From the NCBI GenBank assembly GCA_036510515.1, contig DATCDS010000018.1, positions 1-20,186 on the forward strand: 20,186 nucleotides of DNA, given 5' to 3'. This DNA is from JALYSX01 sp036510515 (lineage in GTDB: Bacteria; Vulcanimicrobiota; Vulcanimicrobiia; Vulcanimicrobiales; Vulcanimicrobiaceae). The notes below the pieces were generated by a model that saw only the letters and a program-made list of their open reading frames with translations, made no database searches and had not been told where the DNA came from. Both the position numbers and the translations under genes were made by a program. This document shows positions 1 through 7,210 of this stretch, piece after piece. Positions within the stretch are counted from its first letter, which is position 1, and the number at the start of each line of letters is the position of its first letter.

Positions 1-2
1 TG

Positions 3-893
3 CTGGACCGGCTCCTGCCCGCGGACGTGCGCGAGTTGAACGTCGAGCGCTTCGGACCCGAGGACGTGGGCGACTCCGCACGTTTGCGCGAGGCCGTTGC
101 GGCGATGCCGTTCCTGGCGGATCGTCGGGTCGTGGTCGTCACCGACGCGCAGGCGCTGCGGGCGCAGCCGCGCCGAGATCTTTGGGAAGCGGCGCAGACC
201 GTGCCCGATGGAAATACGTTAATACTGCTCGATTTGGTCGGCCCTCGCTCGCAACGGCCCCAGCCCTTGGGCGCGTTGGCCGGACGCTCGGCGTTGCGCA
301 TCGATACGACCGCCAGCGAGGACGTTCGCGAGCGCTTTATCGCCGACGCGCTCGCCGCGCTGGGTGCCTGTGCCGACGGGCGCGCTATCGACGCGCTCGT
401 GCGCGCCGAAGCCGATCTGGCGTCCGTACGTAACGATCTTGAGAAGCTCGCGCTGATGGGCAAGAAGATCGCGTTCAAGGATCTGGAGAGCGAAAGCCTG
501 TCGATCGAGGATCCAAAAGCCTACAAGTATGCCTCCGCGCTGGTCGAAGGAAAGACCGCGCAAGCCTTCTCGATCGCACGCGATCTCTTCACGAACGACC
601 CGCGCGGCGCGGCGATTCCGTTGCTCAATGCACTGGCCACCGAATGCGGCTACCTGTGGGAGATGGCGCGCAAGGGCGGCGAACTGCCGGCGCGAGCGAA
701 ATGGCGCGAACGCGTGCTGCGGCCGCTAGCGTCACGCGTCGGCGAACGTCGCGCCCGCATCGCCTACGAACGTGCCGTGCGCGGCGTCGAAGCGATCGTC
801 ACCGGTCAAGCCGGTAACGATCCCGAAGATCACCGTACCTTGGTCGATCGCATCAGCGCCGAGCTCGCCGGCCTATCGCGCCCGGCCAAATAG
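3..893 (+). CDS. holA: DNA polymerase III subunit delta, 5'-truncated by window edge
   Basis: Delta subunit of the replicative clamp loader, the subunit that opens the beta sliding clamp for loading onto primed DNA in the cytoplasm. The reading frame is open from base 3, so the true start lies outside the window; 296 residues are visible of a family that usually has about 330-350. The visible part begins in the N-terminal AAA+-like domain, with the typical segment LNVERFGPED near residue 13, a hydrophobic VVVVTDA strand and a LILLD strand. It continues through the helical lid, where 'EADLASVRNDLEKLAL' corresponds to the conserved part of the family that reads roughly 'l..ELeKL.lY'. The C-terminal helical collar domain contains LLNALATECGYLW. 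The identification rests on this order of motifs. The gene ends 12 bases before the next CDS, so the two may be co-transcribed. Confidence 0.85.
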   Translation: MDRLLPADVRELNVERFGPEDVGDSARLREAVAAMPFLADRRVVVVTDAQALRAQPRRDLWEAAQTVPDGNTLILLDLVGPRSQRPQPLGALAGRSALRIDTTASEDVRERFIADALAALGACADGRAIDALVRAEADLASVRNDLEKLALMGKKIAFKDLESESLSIEDPKAYKYASALVEGKTAQAFSIARDLFTNDPRGAAIPLLNALATECGYLWEMARKGGELPARAKWRERVLRPLASRVGERRARIAYERAVRGVEAIVTGQAGNDPEDHRTLVDRISAELAGLSRPAK

Positions 894-905
894 CGCGAAA
901 CATCG

Positions 906-1658
906 ATGCTGCCGCTGGTCTTGGCCGCGTTGGCCGGCGCTCCGCCGCCGGCAGAGATCTTTCGACGCGCGCAGGACGCCTGGCAGCGCCGCGCGATTCC
1001 CATCTATCAATCGTTCACGGTGCCGTGCGACGTTACGGATTTCGCGCAGGAGTGTGAAGCCGGCGATCAAGCGCGTTTCACCGTTCGGATGAGCGACGGT
1101 CGCACCTACGCGCAGACCGTTCCCAAGGCGGACGCGTTTCCCAAGGTGTTGGTACGCGGCGGATTCATCTTTGGACCCGGCGGCGCGCCACTGGGCTTTT
1201 ACCGACACGTTGGCGTTACGGCGGCAGCTCCGCCACCCAATCTCGCGCCCGATCCGCTGCTGCGGACGATCGCGACGGTAAGCGTCGTCGCGCACACATA
1301 CGACATCGTGCTCGCGGGCGAAGACGTCATCGACGCTCGCGAATGCTATCATTTGACGCTACGAACGAGCCTGGATCACGACAAATTTCCGCTGAGCGAT
1401 CTATGGGTTGACGAAGGGAGTTTCGAAATTCGCGCGCTGACCTACGATTGGAACTTCGACGACGGTCATCGCGGCGACGTACACTACATCTTTGCGCCGG
1501 TCGGCTCGGCAGCGTTTTGGGCGATCGTCCACATCGATGCGAAGGTTGCCGCGGTGCACGGGTTCCTGCGAACGCGCATCGACCGGGTCAGTTCCGACAT
1601 GGCCGACATCGCGTTTCCAACCACCCAACCCGACGACGAGTTCGTGCCTCCGCCGTAA
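906..1658 (+). CDS. Secreted protein of unknown function, possibly LolA/LolB-like fold
   Basis: I do not recognise the family with certainty. The 250-residue protein begins with a short hydrophobic stretch (LPLVLAALAGA) that could be a signal peptide, although it lacks the usual positive charge at the N-terminus. The body alternates short beta-strand-like segments. 'SDLWVDEGSFEIRALTYDW' near residues 163-181 resembles the 'leVDpes..i..l.y' strand pair seen in LolA/LolB-like outer-membrane lipoprotein carriers and related periplasmic proteins; this resemblance is inference. Three cysteines are visible (CDV, ECE, ECY). The start is ATG 906, 12 bases after holA, with no strong Shine-Dalgarno sequence. 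The C-terminus is rich in proline and acidic residues. It sits between holA and purB on the same strand, and nothing in its sequence ties it to either process. Confidence 0.6.
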   Translation: MLPLVLAALAGAPPPAEIFRRAQDAWQRRAIPIYQSFTVPCDVTDFAQECEAGDQARFTVRMSDGRTYAQTVPKADAFPKVLVRGGFIFGPGGAPLGFYRHVGVTAAAPPPNLAPDPLLRTIATVSVVAHTYDIVLAGEDVIDARECYHLTLRTSLDHDKFPLSDLWVDEGSFEIRALTYDWNFDDGHRGDVHYIFAPVGSAAFWAIVHIDAKVAAVHGFLRTRIDRVSSDMADIAFPTTQPDDEFVPPP

Positions 1659-1676
1659 CAAGGTAGGGCCGAACTG

Positions 1677-1693
1677 GGGGCGAAGTGCGCCCC
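1677..1693 (+). repeat. Small hairpin just upstream of purB
   Basis: The arms GGGGCG and CGCCCC pair perfectly around a five-base loop (AAGTG), ending seven bases before the purB ATG. No T-tract follows, so it is not an intrinsic terminator. A purine-rich AAGGTAGG lies at 1660-1667, upstream of the hairpin and too far from the ATG for a simple Shine-Dalgarno, and nothing better lies between. The hairpin could bring the two closer or modulate purB translation, but this is speculation from geometry. Confidence 0.35.
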
Positions 1694-1700
1694 TATTCCT

Positions 1701-3119
1701 ATGAATCACACGTCGTACGCTTCACCGTTCTCTTGGAGATACGGCTCAGCCGGGCTGCGCGCGCTATTTTCCGAGCGCACGCGGCGGCGTCTGTGGCGCG
1801 AGGTGTGGGTGGCGCTCGCGCAGGCACAAGCGCACGAGGGCTTGGTGAGCCAAGACGAGCTCGCCGATCTCCAGGCGCACGTGGACGAAGTCGATATCGA
1901 TGCGGCGTTGGCGATCGAACGCGAGATCCATCACGACTTGATGGCCGAGATTGCGGTCTTTGCCTCCCAGGCGAGCATCGGCGGCGGAAAGCTGCATCTG
2001 GGCGCCACCTCGATGGATGTCGAAGACACGGTCGAGACCTATCGCTTACGCCGCGGGCTGGCCACGATCGGGGCCTCGCTGCGCGATCTGCTCTCGGCGT
2101 TTGCATCGCGTGTCGACGAACATGCCGACGTCGTCTGCATGGCCTTCACGCACCTGCAGCCGGCCGAGCCGACGACGTTGGGCTATCGCCTCGGCGTGTA
2201 CGCGCAAGACTTGCTGATCGACGATGCCAACCTGCGTTTTATTTTTGAAAACCTGACGGCCAAGGGTTTGCGCGGCGCGGTCGGAACGGCGGCATCGTAC
2301 GAACATCTCGTCCATCATAGCGGTCGCTCTGCGGAAATGGAAAGCTTCGTCTTGGAACGCTTCGGCTTGCCGTCGCGCGACATCAGCACGCAAGTCTATC
2401 CGCGCAAATTGGATTATCTCTTATTGTCGGGGCTCGCCGGATTGGGCGCATCGCTGTCCAAGTTTGCCGCCGATATCCGCATCTTGAGTTCGCCGGGATT
2501 CGGGGAGGTTGCCGAGCCGTTCGGTGCCTCGCAGGTGGGTAGTTCGGCGATGCCGTTCAAGCGCAACCCCATCTTGTGCGAGCGGATCGATTCGCTCGCG
2601 CGGCTGCTGCAAGGTTACGCCGACGTCGCGTGGCAGAACGCCGCGAACAATCTGCTGGAGCGAACGCTGGACGACAGCGCGAATCGGCGCACGATCCTTC
2701 CCGAAGCGATCCTCTGTGCGGACGAACTCATCGCGTTGGCACGCAAGGTCCTCGAGGGGCTGCGCATCGACTTCAAGCGCATCACCGCGAACTTGCGCAC
2801 CTACGGCCCGTTTGCCGGGACCGAGGCGATCATGATGGAAGCGGTGCGCGCGGGCGGCAATCGCCAAACCGTCCACGAGACGATCCGCCGATGTGCGATG
2901 ATGGCGTGGGAAGCGCTGGACAATGGGGAGAGCAACCCGTTGCGTCGTCTGCTCGTCGAGGAGCGCGCCTTGACCGCGCTGGTCGATCCCGCCGAGATTC
3001 GACGCCTGCTCGATCCCGACAAGCATATCGGCACGGCGCCCAAGCGGGCGCGCGCCTTGGTCGCGCGCATCGGCACGCTGGCGGCCTTCCCTACCCAGCG
3101 TGAGGTGAGCATCGCATGA
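1701..3119 (+). CDS. purB: Adenylosuccinate lyase
   Basis: Cleaves SAICAR to AICAR plus fumarate, and adenylosuccinate to AMP plus fumarate, in de novo purine synthesis. The 472-residue length suits the family (about 430-480). The fumarase/aspartase superfamily signature GSSAMPFKRNP appears near residues 277-287 on the flexible loop carrying the catalytic serine. 'LHLGATSMDVEDT' near residue 99 and 'AFTHLQPAEPTTLG' near residue 148 (the second conserved region with its catalytic histidine) are also intact. The start is ATG 1701; no good ribosome binding site is adjacent. It is the first gene of the purine operon: its TGA overlaps the ATG of the purC fusion by four bases (ATGA), indicating translational coupling. 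SAICAR made by the next gene's product is the substrate of this enzyme. Confidence 0.95.
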   Translation: MNHTSYASPFSWRYGSAGLRALFSERTRRRLWREVWVALAQAQAHEGLVSQDELADLQAHVDEVDIDAALAIEREIHHDLMAEIAVFASQASIGGGKLHLGATSMDVEDTVETYRLRRGLATIGASLRDLLSAFASRVDEHADVVCMAFTHLQPAEPTTLGYRLGVYAQDLLIDDANLRFIFENLTAKGLRGAVGTAASYEHLVHHSGRSAEMESFVLERFGLPSRDISTQVYPRKLDYLLLSGLAGLGASLSKFAADIRILSSPGFGEVAEPFGASQVGSSAMPFKRNPILCERIDSLARLLQGYADVAWQNAANNLLERTLDDSANRRTILPEAILCADELIALARKVLEGLRIDFKRITANLRTYGPFAGTEAIMMEAVRAGGNRQTVHETIRRCAMMAWEALDNGESNPLRRLLVEERALTALVDPAEIRRLLDPDKHIGTAPKRARALVARIGTLAAFPTQREVSIA

Positions 3120-4312
3120 ACAAAGGTATCGAAATCGCCCGCGGCAAGACCAAAGTGCTCTACGAGGTCCCGGGGCAGCCGGACTTCTTGGTTGCGACGC
3201 AGACCGACGCGATCTCCTCGGGCGATGGGGCGCGCCGCAGCGAGATCGCCGGCAAGGGTCGCCTTGCCGCGCAGACCAGCGCGCGCGTCTTCCGACTGCT
3301 CAACCTGTGCGGATTGCCGACGCACTACGTCAACGGCGGCGAGGACGACGACGACAACGAGACGCTCGTTCGCCGCTGTAATATGATTCCGCTCGAGGTC
3401 GTCGTGCGCGGCGTGGCGGCGGGATCGTTGCTCAAGCGCAATCCGGGCCTGCAGCGAGGCGCCCTGCTCGTGCCGCGGATGATCGAATACTTCTTCAAAG
3501 ACGACGCGAACCACGATCCGCAGATTTCGGCCGACCAGATCGTCGCTCGCGGGATCGCCAATCCCGCAGAAGTCGCCGCGATGACCGAGTTGGCGCGGTT
3601 GACCTTCGAAGTGCTCGCGCACGCGTGGCGCAAGCGCGAGGTTCTGCTCGTCGATCTTAAGGTCGAGTTCGGACGTCTGGCTGGCGGAGAGAACAGTGGG
3701 CAGTTGGTCATCGCGGACGTTATCGATAACGATTCGTGGCGCATCTGGCCGCAAGGGCGCGAAGAATTGATGCTCGACAAGCAGATTTTCCGGAACTTGG
3801 AAAACGTCGACGCGGACGGCCTGGCCAAGGTCAAGAGCGCCTACGAACAGGTTGCCGAGATGGTGATGTCGTTTCCGGTGATGCGCTCCGGGATGGTCGC
3901 CGTCTTCGCCGATTCCCAAGAGCGGCTCGAAGCGGCCAACGCCGTCATCGCGCAACTTGCCGCTTTCGGCGTGCCGACGATCCGCCACGTCGCCAACGCG
4001 ACCCGCACGCCGAGCTACGTCTTGCAACTGATCACCCAGCTCGAGGCGACCTTCGCGCGTCTGCTGTTCGTTTCGGTCGGCGACGACGCGTTGCGAGCCA
4101 TGTTGGAGTTTGCAACGCCGGCGCCGGTGATCGACGGCGGCGGCGATCCGCAGACCATCGGTCTGCGCTGCGCCAAAGTATTGGGTGCCGAGGACACCGT
4201 GATCTTCGGCCGCACGCTGCTGGTGCAAGCCAATCTGCGGTCGGCAGTACTGCAGGCCGACGCAATGGCACAATCTGCAAACGTTCCGCCGCCCGGGACG
4301 AAGGTTGGCTAG
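3116..4312 (+). CDS. purC: SAICAR synthetase (PurC) fused to degenerate PurE-like domain
   Basis: Residues 1 to about 250 are a SAICAR synthetase, which joins CAIR and aspartate using ATP. Intact motifs include AAGSLLKRNPG (101-111), a FKDDANHDPQ segment (127-136), LVDLKVEFG (178-186) and IADVIDNDSWRIWP (199-212). The details match the animal bifunctional enzyme PAICS better than classic E. coli PurC, including the linker starting 'MLDKQIFRNL'. Residues about 258-390 have the length and strand pattern of a PurE/AIR carboxylase domain and end in a PAICS-like tail (QANLRSAVLQADA). The catalytic motifs are gone: the GS.SD phosphate loop reads FADSQE (264-269), the SAH[RK] motif reads NATR (294-297) without the histidine, and the glycine-rich AG..N/H.LPG segment reads VGDDALRAML (321-330). 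The PurC half should be active, while the PurE half is probably not a carboxylase or mutase. The gene overlaps purB by four bases and purL by eight. Confidence 0.9.
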   Translation: MNKGIEIARGKTKVLYEVPGQPDFLVATQTDAISSGDGARRSEIAGKGRLAAQTSARVFRLLNLCGLPTHYVNGGEDDDDNETLVRRCNMIPLEVVVRGVAAGSLLKRNPGLQRGALLVPRMIEYFFKDDANHDPQISADQIVARGIANPAEVAAMTELARLTFEVLAHAWRKREVLLVDLKVEFGRLAGGENSGQLVIADVIDNDSWRIWPQGREELMLDKQIFRNLENVDADGLAKVKSAYEQVAEMVMSFPVMRSGMVAVFADSQERLEAANAVIAQLAAFGVPTIRHVANATRTPSYVLQLITQLEATFARLLFVSVGDDALRAMLEFATPAPVIDGGGDPQTIGLRCAKVLGAEDTVIFGRTLLVQANLRSAVLQADAMAQSANVPPPGTKVG

Positions 4313-5999
4313 CATCCATCTTCGCGCCGACGAACTGGCGCGAATCGTCGCAACGCTCGGACGCGAACCGTCGACCGTCGAACTGCATGCGTTCGACGCC
4401 CAGTGGAGCGAACATTGCTCGTATAAATCCTCCCGCACGTTTCTGCGCCGCTTGCCGACCTTGAGCGACCGCGTGGTCGTGGGTGTGGGAGAAGATGCCG
4501 GCATCGTCCACCTGGGCGTACATGAAGGCGAACGCTACGGCGTCGTCATCGCGCACGAGTCGCACAATCACCCCTCGCAGATCGTCCCGTTCGAGGGTGC
4601 GGCGACGGGCGTCGGCGGCATCGTGCGCGACGTGCTGTGCATGGGCGCGCAGGTCGTCGCACTTGCCGACGCATTGCGTTTTGGCGATACGAGCGACCCG
4701 CGGGGGCACCAACGCGCGGTCGCGCGAGGCGTCGTCGACGGGATCTCCGCCTACGGCAACGCCATCGGCGTGCCCAACATCGCCGGCGACGCGTATTCCC
4801 ACGCCGGCTTTGACGAGAACTGCTTGGTCAACGTGATCGCGCTGGGCATCGTCAAGGAAAGCGAGATCGTCCGTTCGCGGGCGCCCATTGGGTCGGCCGG
4901 TTGGGATCTCGTCCTGGTCGGGAAAGCCACGGACCCGAGCGGCTTTGGCGGTGCGTCGTTTTCCTCGGTCGCGCTCGAAGGCGGCGCGGAGGCCGACAAG
5001 GGTGCGGTGCAAGTGCCCGACCCGTTCCTCAAGAACGTCATCATGCGCGCGTCGTATCGCGTCTTCGCGCATCTGCGAGAACGCGGGGTCGTCGCGGGAT
5101 TCAAGGATTTGGGCGCCGGCGGGATCGTCGGCTGCTCGGCCGAGCTCTGCGCCGCCGGCGGGTACGGTGCGACGATCGATCTCGATGACGTGAACGTTGC
5201 GATCGAAGGCATGGCGCCCGAAGTCATCGCCGTGGGTGAGACCCAGGAGCGTTTGCTGTGGGTGCTGCCGCCCGACATCACCGCCGACGTCCTGCAGATT
5301 TACAACCAGGAGTTTACGTTGCCCGAGATCGCCTATAACGCGCGCGCGGTCGTTATCGGCGTCGTCAGCGACGATAAGCGCTACGTGCTGCGACATGGAA
5401 ATGAGATCGTGATGGACGTCGACATCGATTTCCTGACCGGTTCGATTCACGAGGAACTGCCGTACGCTGCTGACGTGCGTCCAACTTCAAGCGCGGCAGA
5501 CGGCTTCTTGACCGATCTGACCGATGCGTTCGATGGCGAGCCGCACTACGTTCGCTACGATACGGCGGTCCGCGGTCGGACCGTGGTCCCGCGCGGTGCG
5601 GGGCATGCCGGGGTCCTCTGCCCGATTCCGGGGTCGAGGCTCGGCGTCGCACTTGCCGTCGCGGGCGATCCGTCGATCGACGATGCGTTTGAAGCCGGCG
5701 AGTATGCGGTGCGCGAAGCCGTCCGTCAGGTCGTCGCGGTTGGTGCTACGCCGATCGCGTTGACCGATTGTCTGAATTTCGGGAACCCGCACGATCCGGC
5801 GCAGCTCGGCGCGTTGGTTCGTGCCGTCGACGGCTTGGCGGCCGCGGCCGGCGAGTTTCGCTTGCCGTTTATCTCAGGCAACGTGAGCCTGTACAACGTC
5901 GATGCGGACGGGCGTGCGATCCCGCCCTCGCCGATCGTCGCCTGCGTCGGCGTCATCGACGATGTGGCCAACGTCGTCTACCCGTTGGAGAGCGCGTGA
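4305..5999 (+). CDS. purL: FGAM synthase large subunit PurL lacking second B domain
   Basis: Converts FGAR, ATP and ammonia from PurQ to FGAM, in complex with PurQ and PurS. The 564-residue protein has the N-terminal catalytic half: QWSEHCSYKSSR near residue 29 with the catalytic-region histidine, ESHNHPSQIVPFEGAATGVG near residue 85, and the first B domain with DPSGFGGASFSS near residue 207 and FKDLGAGGI near residue 266. The second A domain follows, with LTDCLNFGNP near residue 486 and ISGNVSLYN near residue 525. The protein stops about ten residues after 'GVIDDV', exactly where the second B domain normally begins. Small-type PurLs run about 600-740 residues. The start is a TTG overlapping the purC end; GAAGG directly abuts it, so initiation is probably coupled to upstream translation. 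The purQ start overlaps the stop codon (GTGA), so no hidden frameshifted remainder exists. Confidence 0.9.
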   Translation: MASIHLRADELARIVATLGREPSTVELHAFDAQWSEHCSYKSSRTFLRRLPTLSDRVVVGVGEDAGIVHLGVHEGERYGVVIAHESHNHPSQIVPFEGAATGVGGIVRDVLCMGAQVVALADALRFGDTSDPRGHQRAVARGVVDGISAYGNAIGVPNIAGDAYSHAGFDENCLVNVIALGIVKESEIVRSRAPIGSAGWDLVLVGKATDPSGFGGASFSSVALEGGAEADKGAVQVPDPFLKNVIMRASYRVFAHLRERGVVAGFKDLGAGGIVGCSAELCAAGGYGATIDLDDVNVAIEGMAPEVIAVGETQERLLWVLPPDITADVLQIYNQEFTLPEIAYNARAVVIGVVSDDKRYVLRHGNEIVMDVDIDFLTGSIHEELPYAADVRPTSSAADGFLTDLTDAFDGEPHYVRYDTAVRGRTVVPRGAGHAGVLCPIPGSRLGVALAVAGDPSIDDAFEAGEYAVREAVRQVVAVGATPIALTDCLNFGNPHDPAQLGALVRAVDGLAAAAGEFRLPFISGNVSLYNVDADGRAIPPSPIVACVGVIDDVANVVYPLESA

Positions 6000-6757
6000 G
6001 CGCGCGCGTCGCGGTTCTGATCTTTCCGGGAACCAACTCCGAGGAGGAGACGCTGCGAATTCTGCGCGACGTCGGGGCGCAAGCGGACCTCGTCCACTGG
6101 AGCCGCGGAGACACGCTGCCGCAGTACGACGCTTACGTGCTGCCGGGAGGCTTCGCGTACGAGGATCGTATCCGCGCCGGCGCGATTCCCGCGCACGACC
6201 GAATGATGGACCACGTGATCGACGGCGCCTCGCGCGGCAAGTTGGTTCTGGGGATCTGCAACGGCGCGCAGATCTTGCTTGAAGCCGGTCTCGTGCCGGG
6301 AACCGGTCCGGCGCGCAAGCCCACCGCGGCCTTCACCCACAACGTGCAGCGACATTTCATTTGCAGGCACGTTCACGTCAAACTCACGATCGATCCGTCG
6401 CGCAGTCCGTTTACCGCCGCGCATGCGCACGATGCGCTGATTCCCGCGTGGGCCGCGCACGGACAGGGGCGCCTAGCCGCCGATCCGGCCGAACTCGAAG
6501 CGATTGCAAAGGGAGGCCACATCGCATTCGTCTACGCCAACGCGGACGGATCGACGCAAGGCGCCACCCCGAACGGTTCCGCATTAGGCTGCGCCGCGTT
6601 GCTTAACCGCGAAGGCAACGTCCTGGCGATCATGCCCCATCCCGAACGCGACGCCCACAATTTCAACCATCCGCAGCGTCGCCAAGGCAACATCCTTGCT
6701 CCCTCCGGCGGAGCCGCATTCTTCCGGGGCTTTGCCGACGCCCTCAATGCGGGCTAG
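5996..6757 (+). CDS. purQ: FGAM synthase glutaminase subunit PurQ
   Basis: Class I glutamine amidotransferase that supplies ammonia to PurL. The 253-residue protein begins with the standard VAVLIFPGTNSEEE segment. It has PGGFAYEDRIRAGAI near residue 50, the nucleophile elbow GICNGAQIL (Cys near residue 87), and the C-terminal MPHPERD that carries the remaining catalytic histidine and glutamate. Usual length is about 220-260. The start chosen is GTG 5996, which overlaps the purL stop by four bases and follows GGAG at 5987-5990 with five bases of spacing. In many bacteria the order is purS-purQ-purL; here it is purL-purQ-purS. Confidence 0.95.
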   Translation: MSARVAVLIFPGTNSEEETLRILRDVGAQADLVHWSRGDTLPQYDAYVLPGGFAYEDRIRAGAIPAHDRMMDHVIDGASRGKLVLGICNGAQILLEAGLVPGTGPARKPTAAFTHNVQRHFICRHVHVKLTIDPSRSPFTAAHAHDALIPAWAAHGQGRLAADPAELEAIAKGGHIAFVYANADGSTQGATPNGSALGCAALLNREGNVLAIMPHPERDAHNFNHPQRRQGNILAPSGGAAFFRGFADALNAG

Positions 6758-6765
6758 ACAACTCT

Positions 6766-6809
6766 ACGGGCTGGCGTCCCCCTCCTGTATTTCGTCGGCC
6801 GCAGCCCGT
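6766..6809 (+). repeat. Long-loop inverted repeat in the purQ-purS gap
   Basis: ACGGGCTG (6766-6773) and CAGCCCGT (6802-6809) form a perfect eight-base inverted repeat with a 28-base loop, within the only sizeable gap (93 bases) in the purine operon. No T-tract follows, so it is not an ordinary terminator. It may stabilise or process the mRNA, or be chance in GC-rich DNA. Confidence 0.3.
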
Positions 6810-6850
6810 GCCGGGAGAGAATAGGCGGGTCGGTCGCGTAAGGACCGGAC

Positions 6851-7210
6851 ATGGCGCTTTTCTGTGCGATCGGACTGAAGATTCCCGATAACGAGGCCTT
6901 GACCGCGGCGGCGACGCTGCGGCGGCTGGGCGTCGAGGTGGGACGGGTCGAGCGATCGCTGATCGGGCGCATCGACTCGAACGATGCGGCGATCTTTAAT
7001 CCCAACAAACACGCGCTGGCGTTGCTCGACGCGGACGAACCCCGCGCGGGTGAGGTCTGGATCGAAGAACGCGACGGACCGGCGGATCGCTTCGTTGGGT
7101 GGCGGTTATACCGCGCCGACGGCGAGCCGGCAGATCGTGCGATGCTCGAACTCGCCGCGCAACGTTTGCTCTGCAATCCCGCGATCGAACGGGCACGGTT
7201 TCCGCAATGA
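6851..7210 (+). CDS. purS: PurS-like FGAM synthase subunit, enlarged and divergent
   Basis: Probable third subunit of the PurLQS FGAM synthase, which bridges PurL and PurQ. The opening matches PurS in pattern: a short strand (CAIGLKIP), a helix with TAAATLRRLGVEVG, then VERSLIGRID in place of the usual 'V..vRiGK.ie'. The C-terminal LLCNPAIERARF (residues 106-117) closely resembles the family ending 'LLANPVIEdyrf'. Typical PurS has about 80 residues; this one has 119, with about 35 extra residues between the two halves (roughly 45-95) rich in acidic residues and two tryptophans. The start is ATG 6851, preceded by AAGGA at 6840-6844 with good spacing. Its stop overlaps the ATG of purP (ATGA). 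The assignment combines these motifs with position; it is less certain than its neighbours. Confidence 0.7.
   Translation: MALFCAIGLKIPDNEALTAAATLRRLGVEVGRVERSLIGRIDSNDAAIFNPNKHALALLDADEPRAGEVWIEERDGPADRFVGWRLYRADGEPADRAMLELAAQRLLCNPAIERARFPQ

Noticed and set aside
1654..1666. CGTAACAAGGTAG, identical to part of the conserved 3' region of 16S rRNA
   Set aside because: The match stops after 13 bases and the flanks are a protein stop codon and a hairpin, not rRNA; chance resemblance.
2801..4504. A 567-codon open frame on the - strand opposite purB/purC
   Set aside because: It lies antisense to three well-identified purine genes, its composition is that of a GC-rich shadow frame, and it shows no family motif.
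4032..5450. A 472-codon open frame on the - strand opposite purL
   Set aside because: The sense strand encodes PurL motifs throughout; the antisense product is histidine/aspartate-rich with no recognisable domain.
5999..6100. Possible frameshifted remainder of PurL after its stop codon
   Set aside because: The sequence immediately encodes the standard PurQ N-terminus in another frame, so no room exists for a second B domain.
7099..7206. Longer purP start giving 36 extra N-terminal residues
   Set aside because: The extension overlaps purS coding sequence, is arginine-rich and unlike PurP; the ATGA overlap at 7207 fits the operon style.
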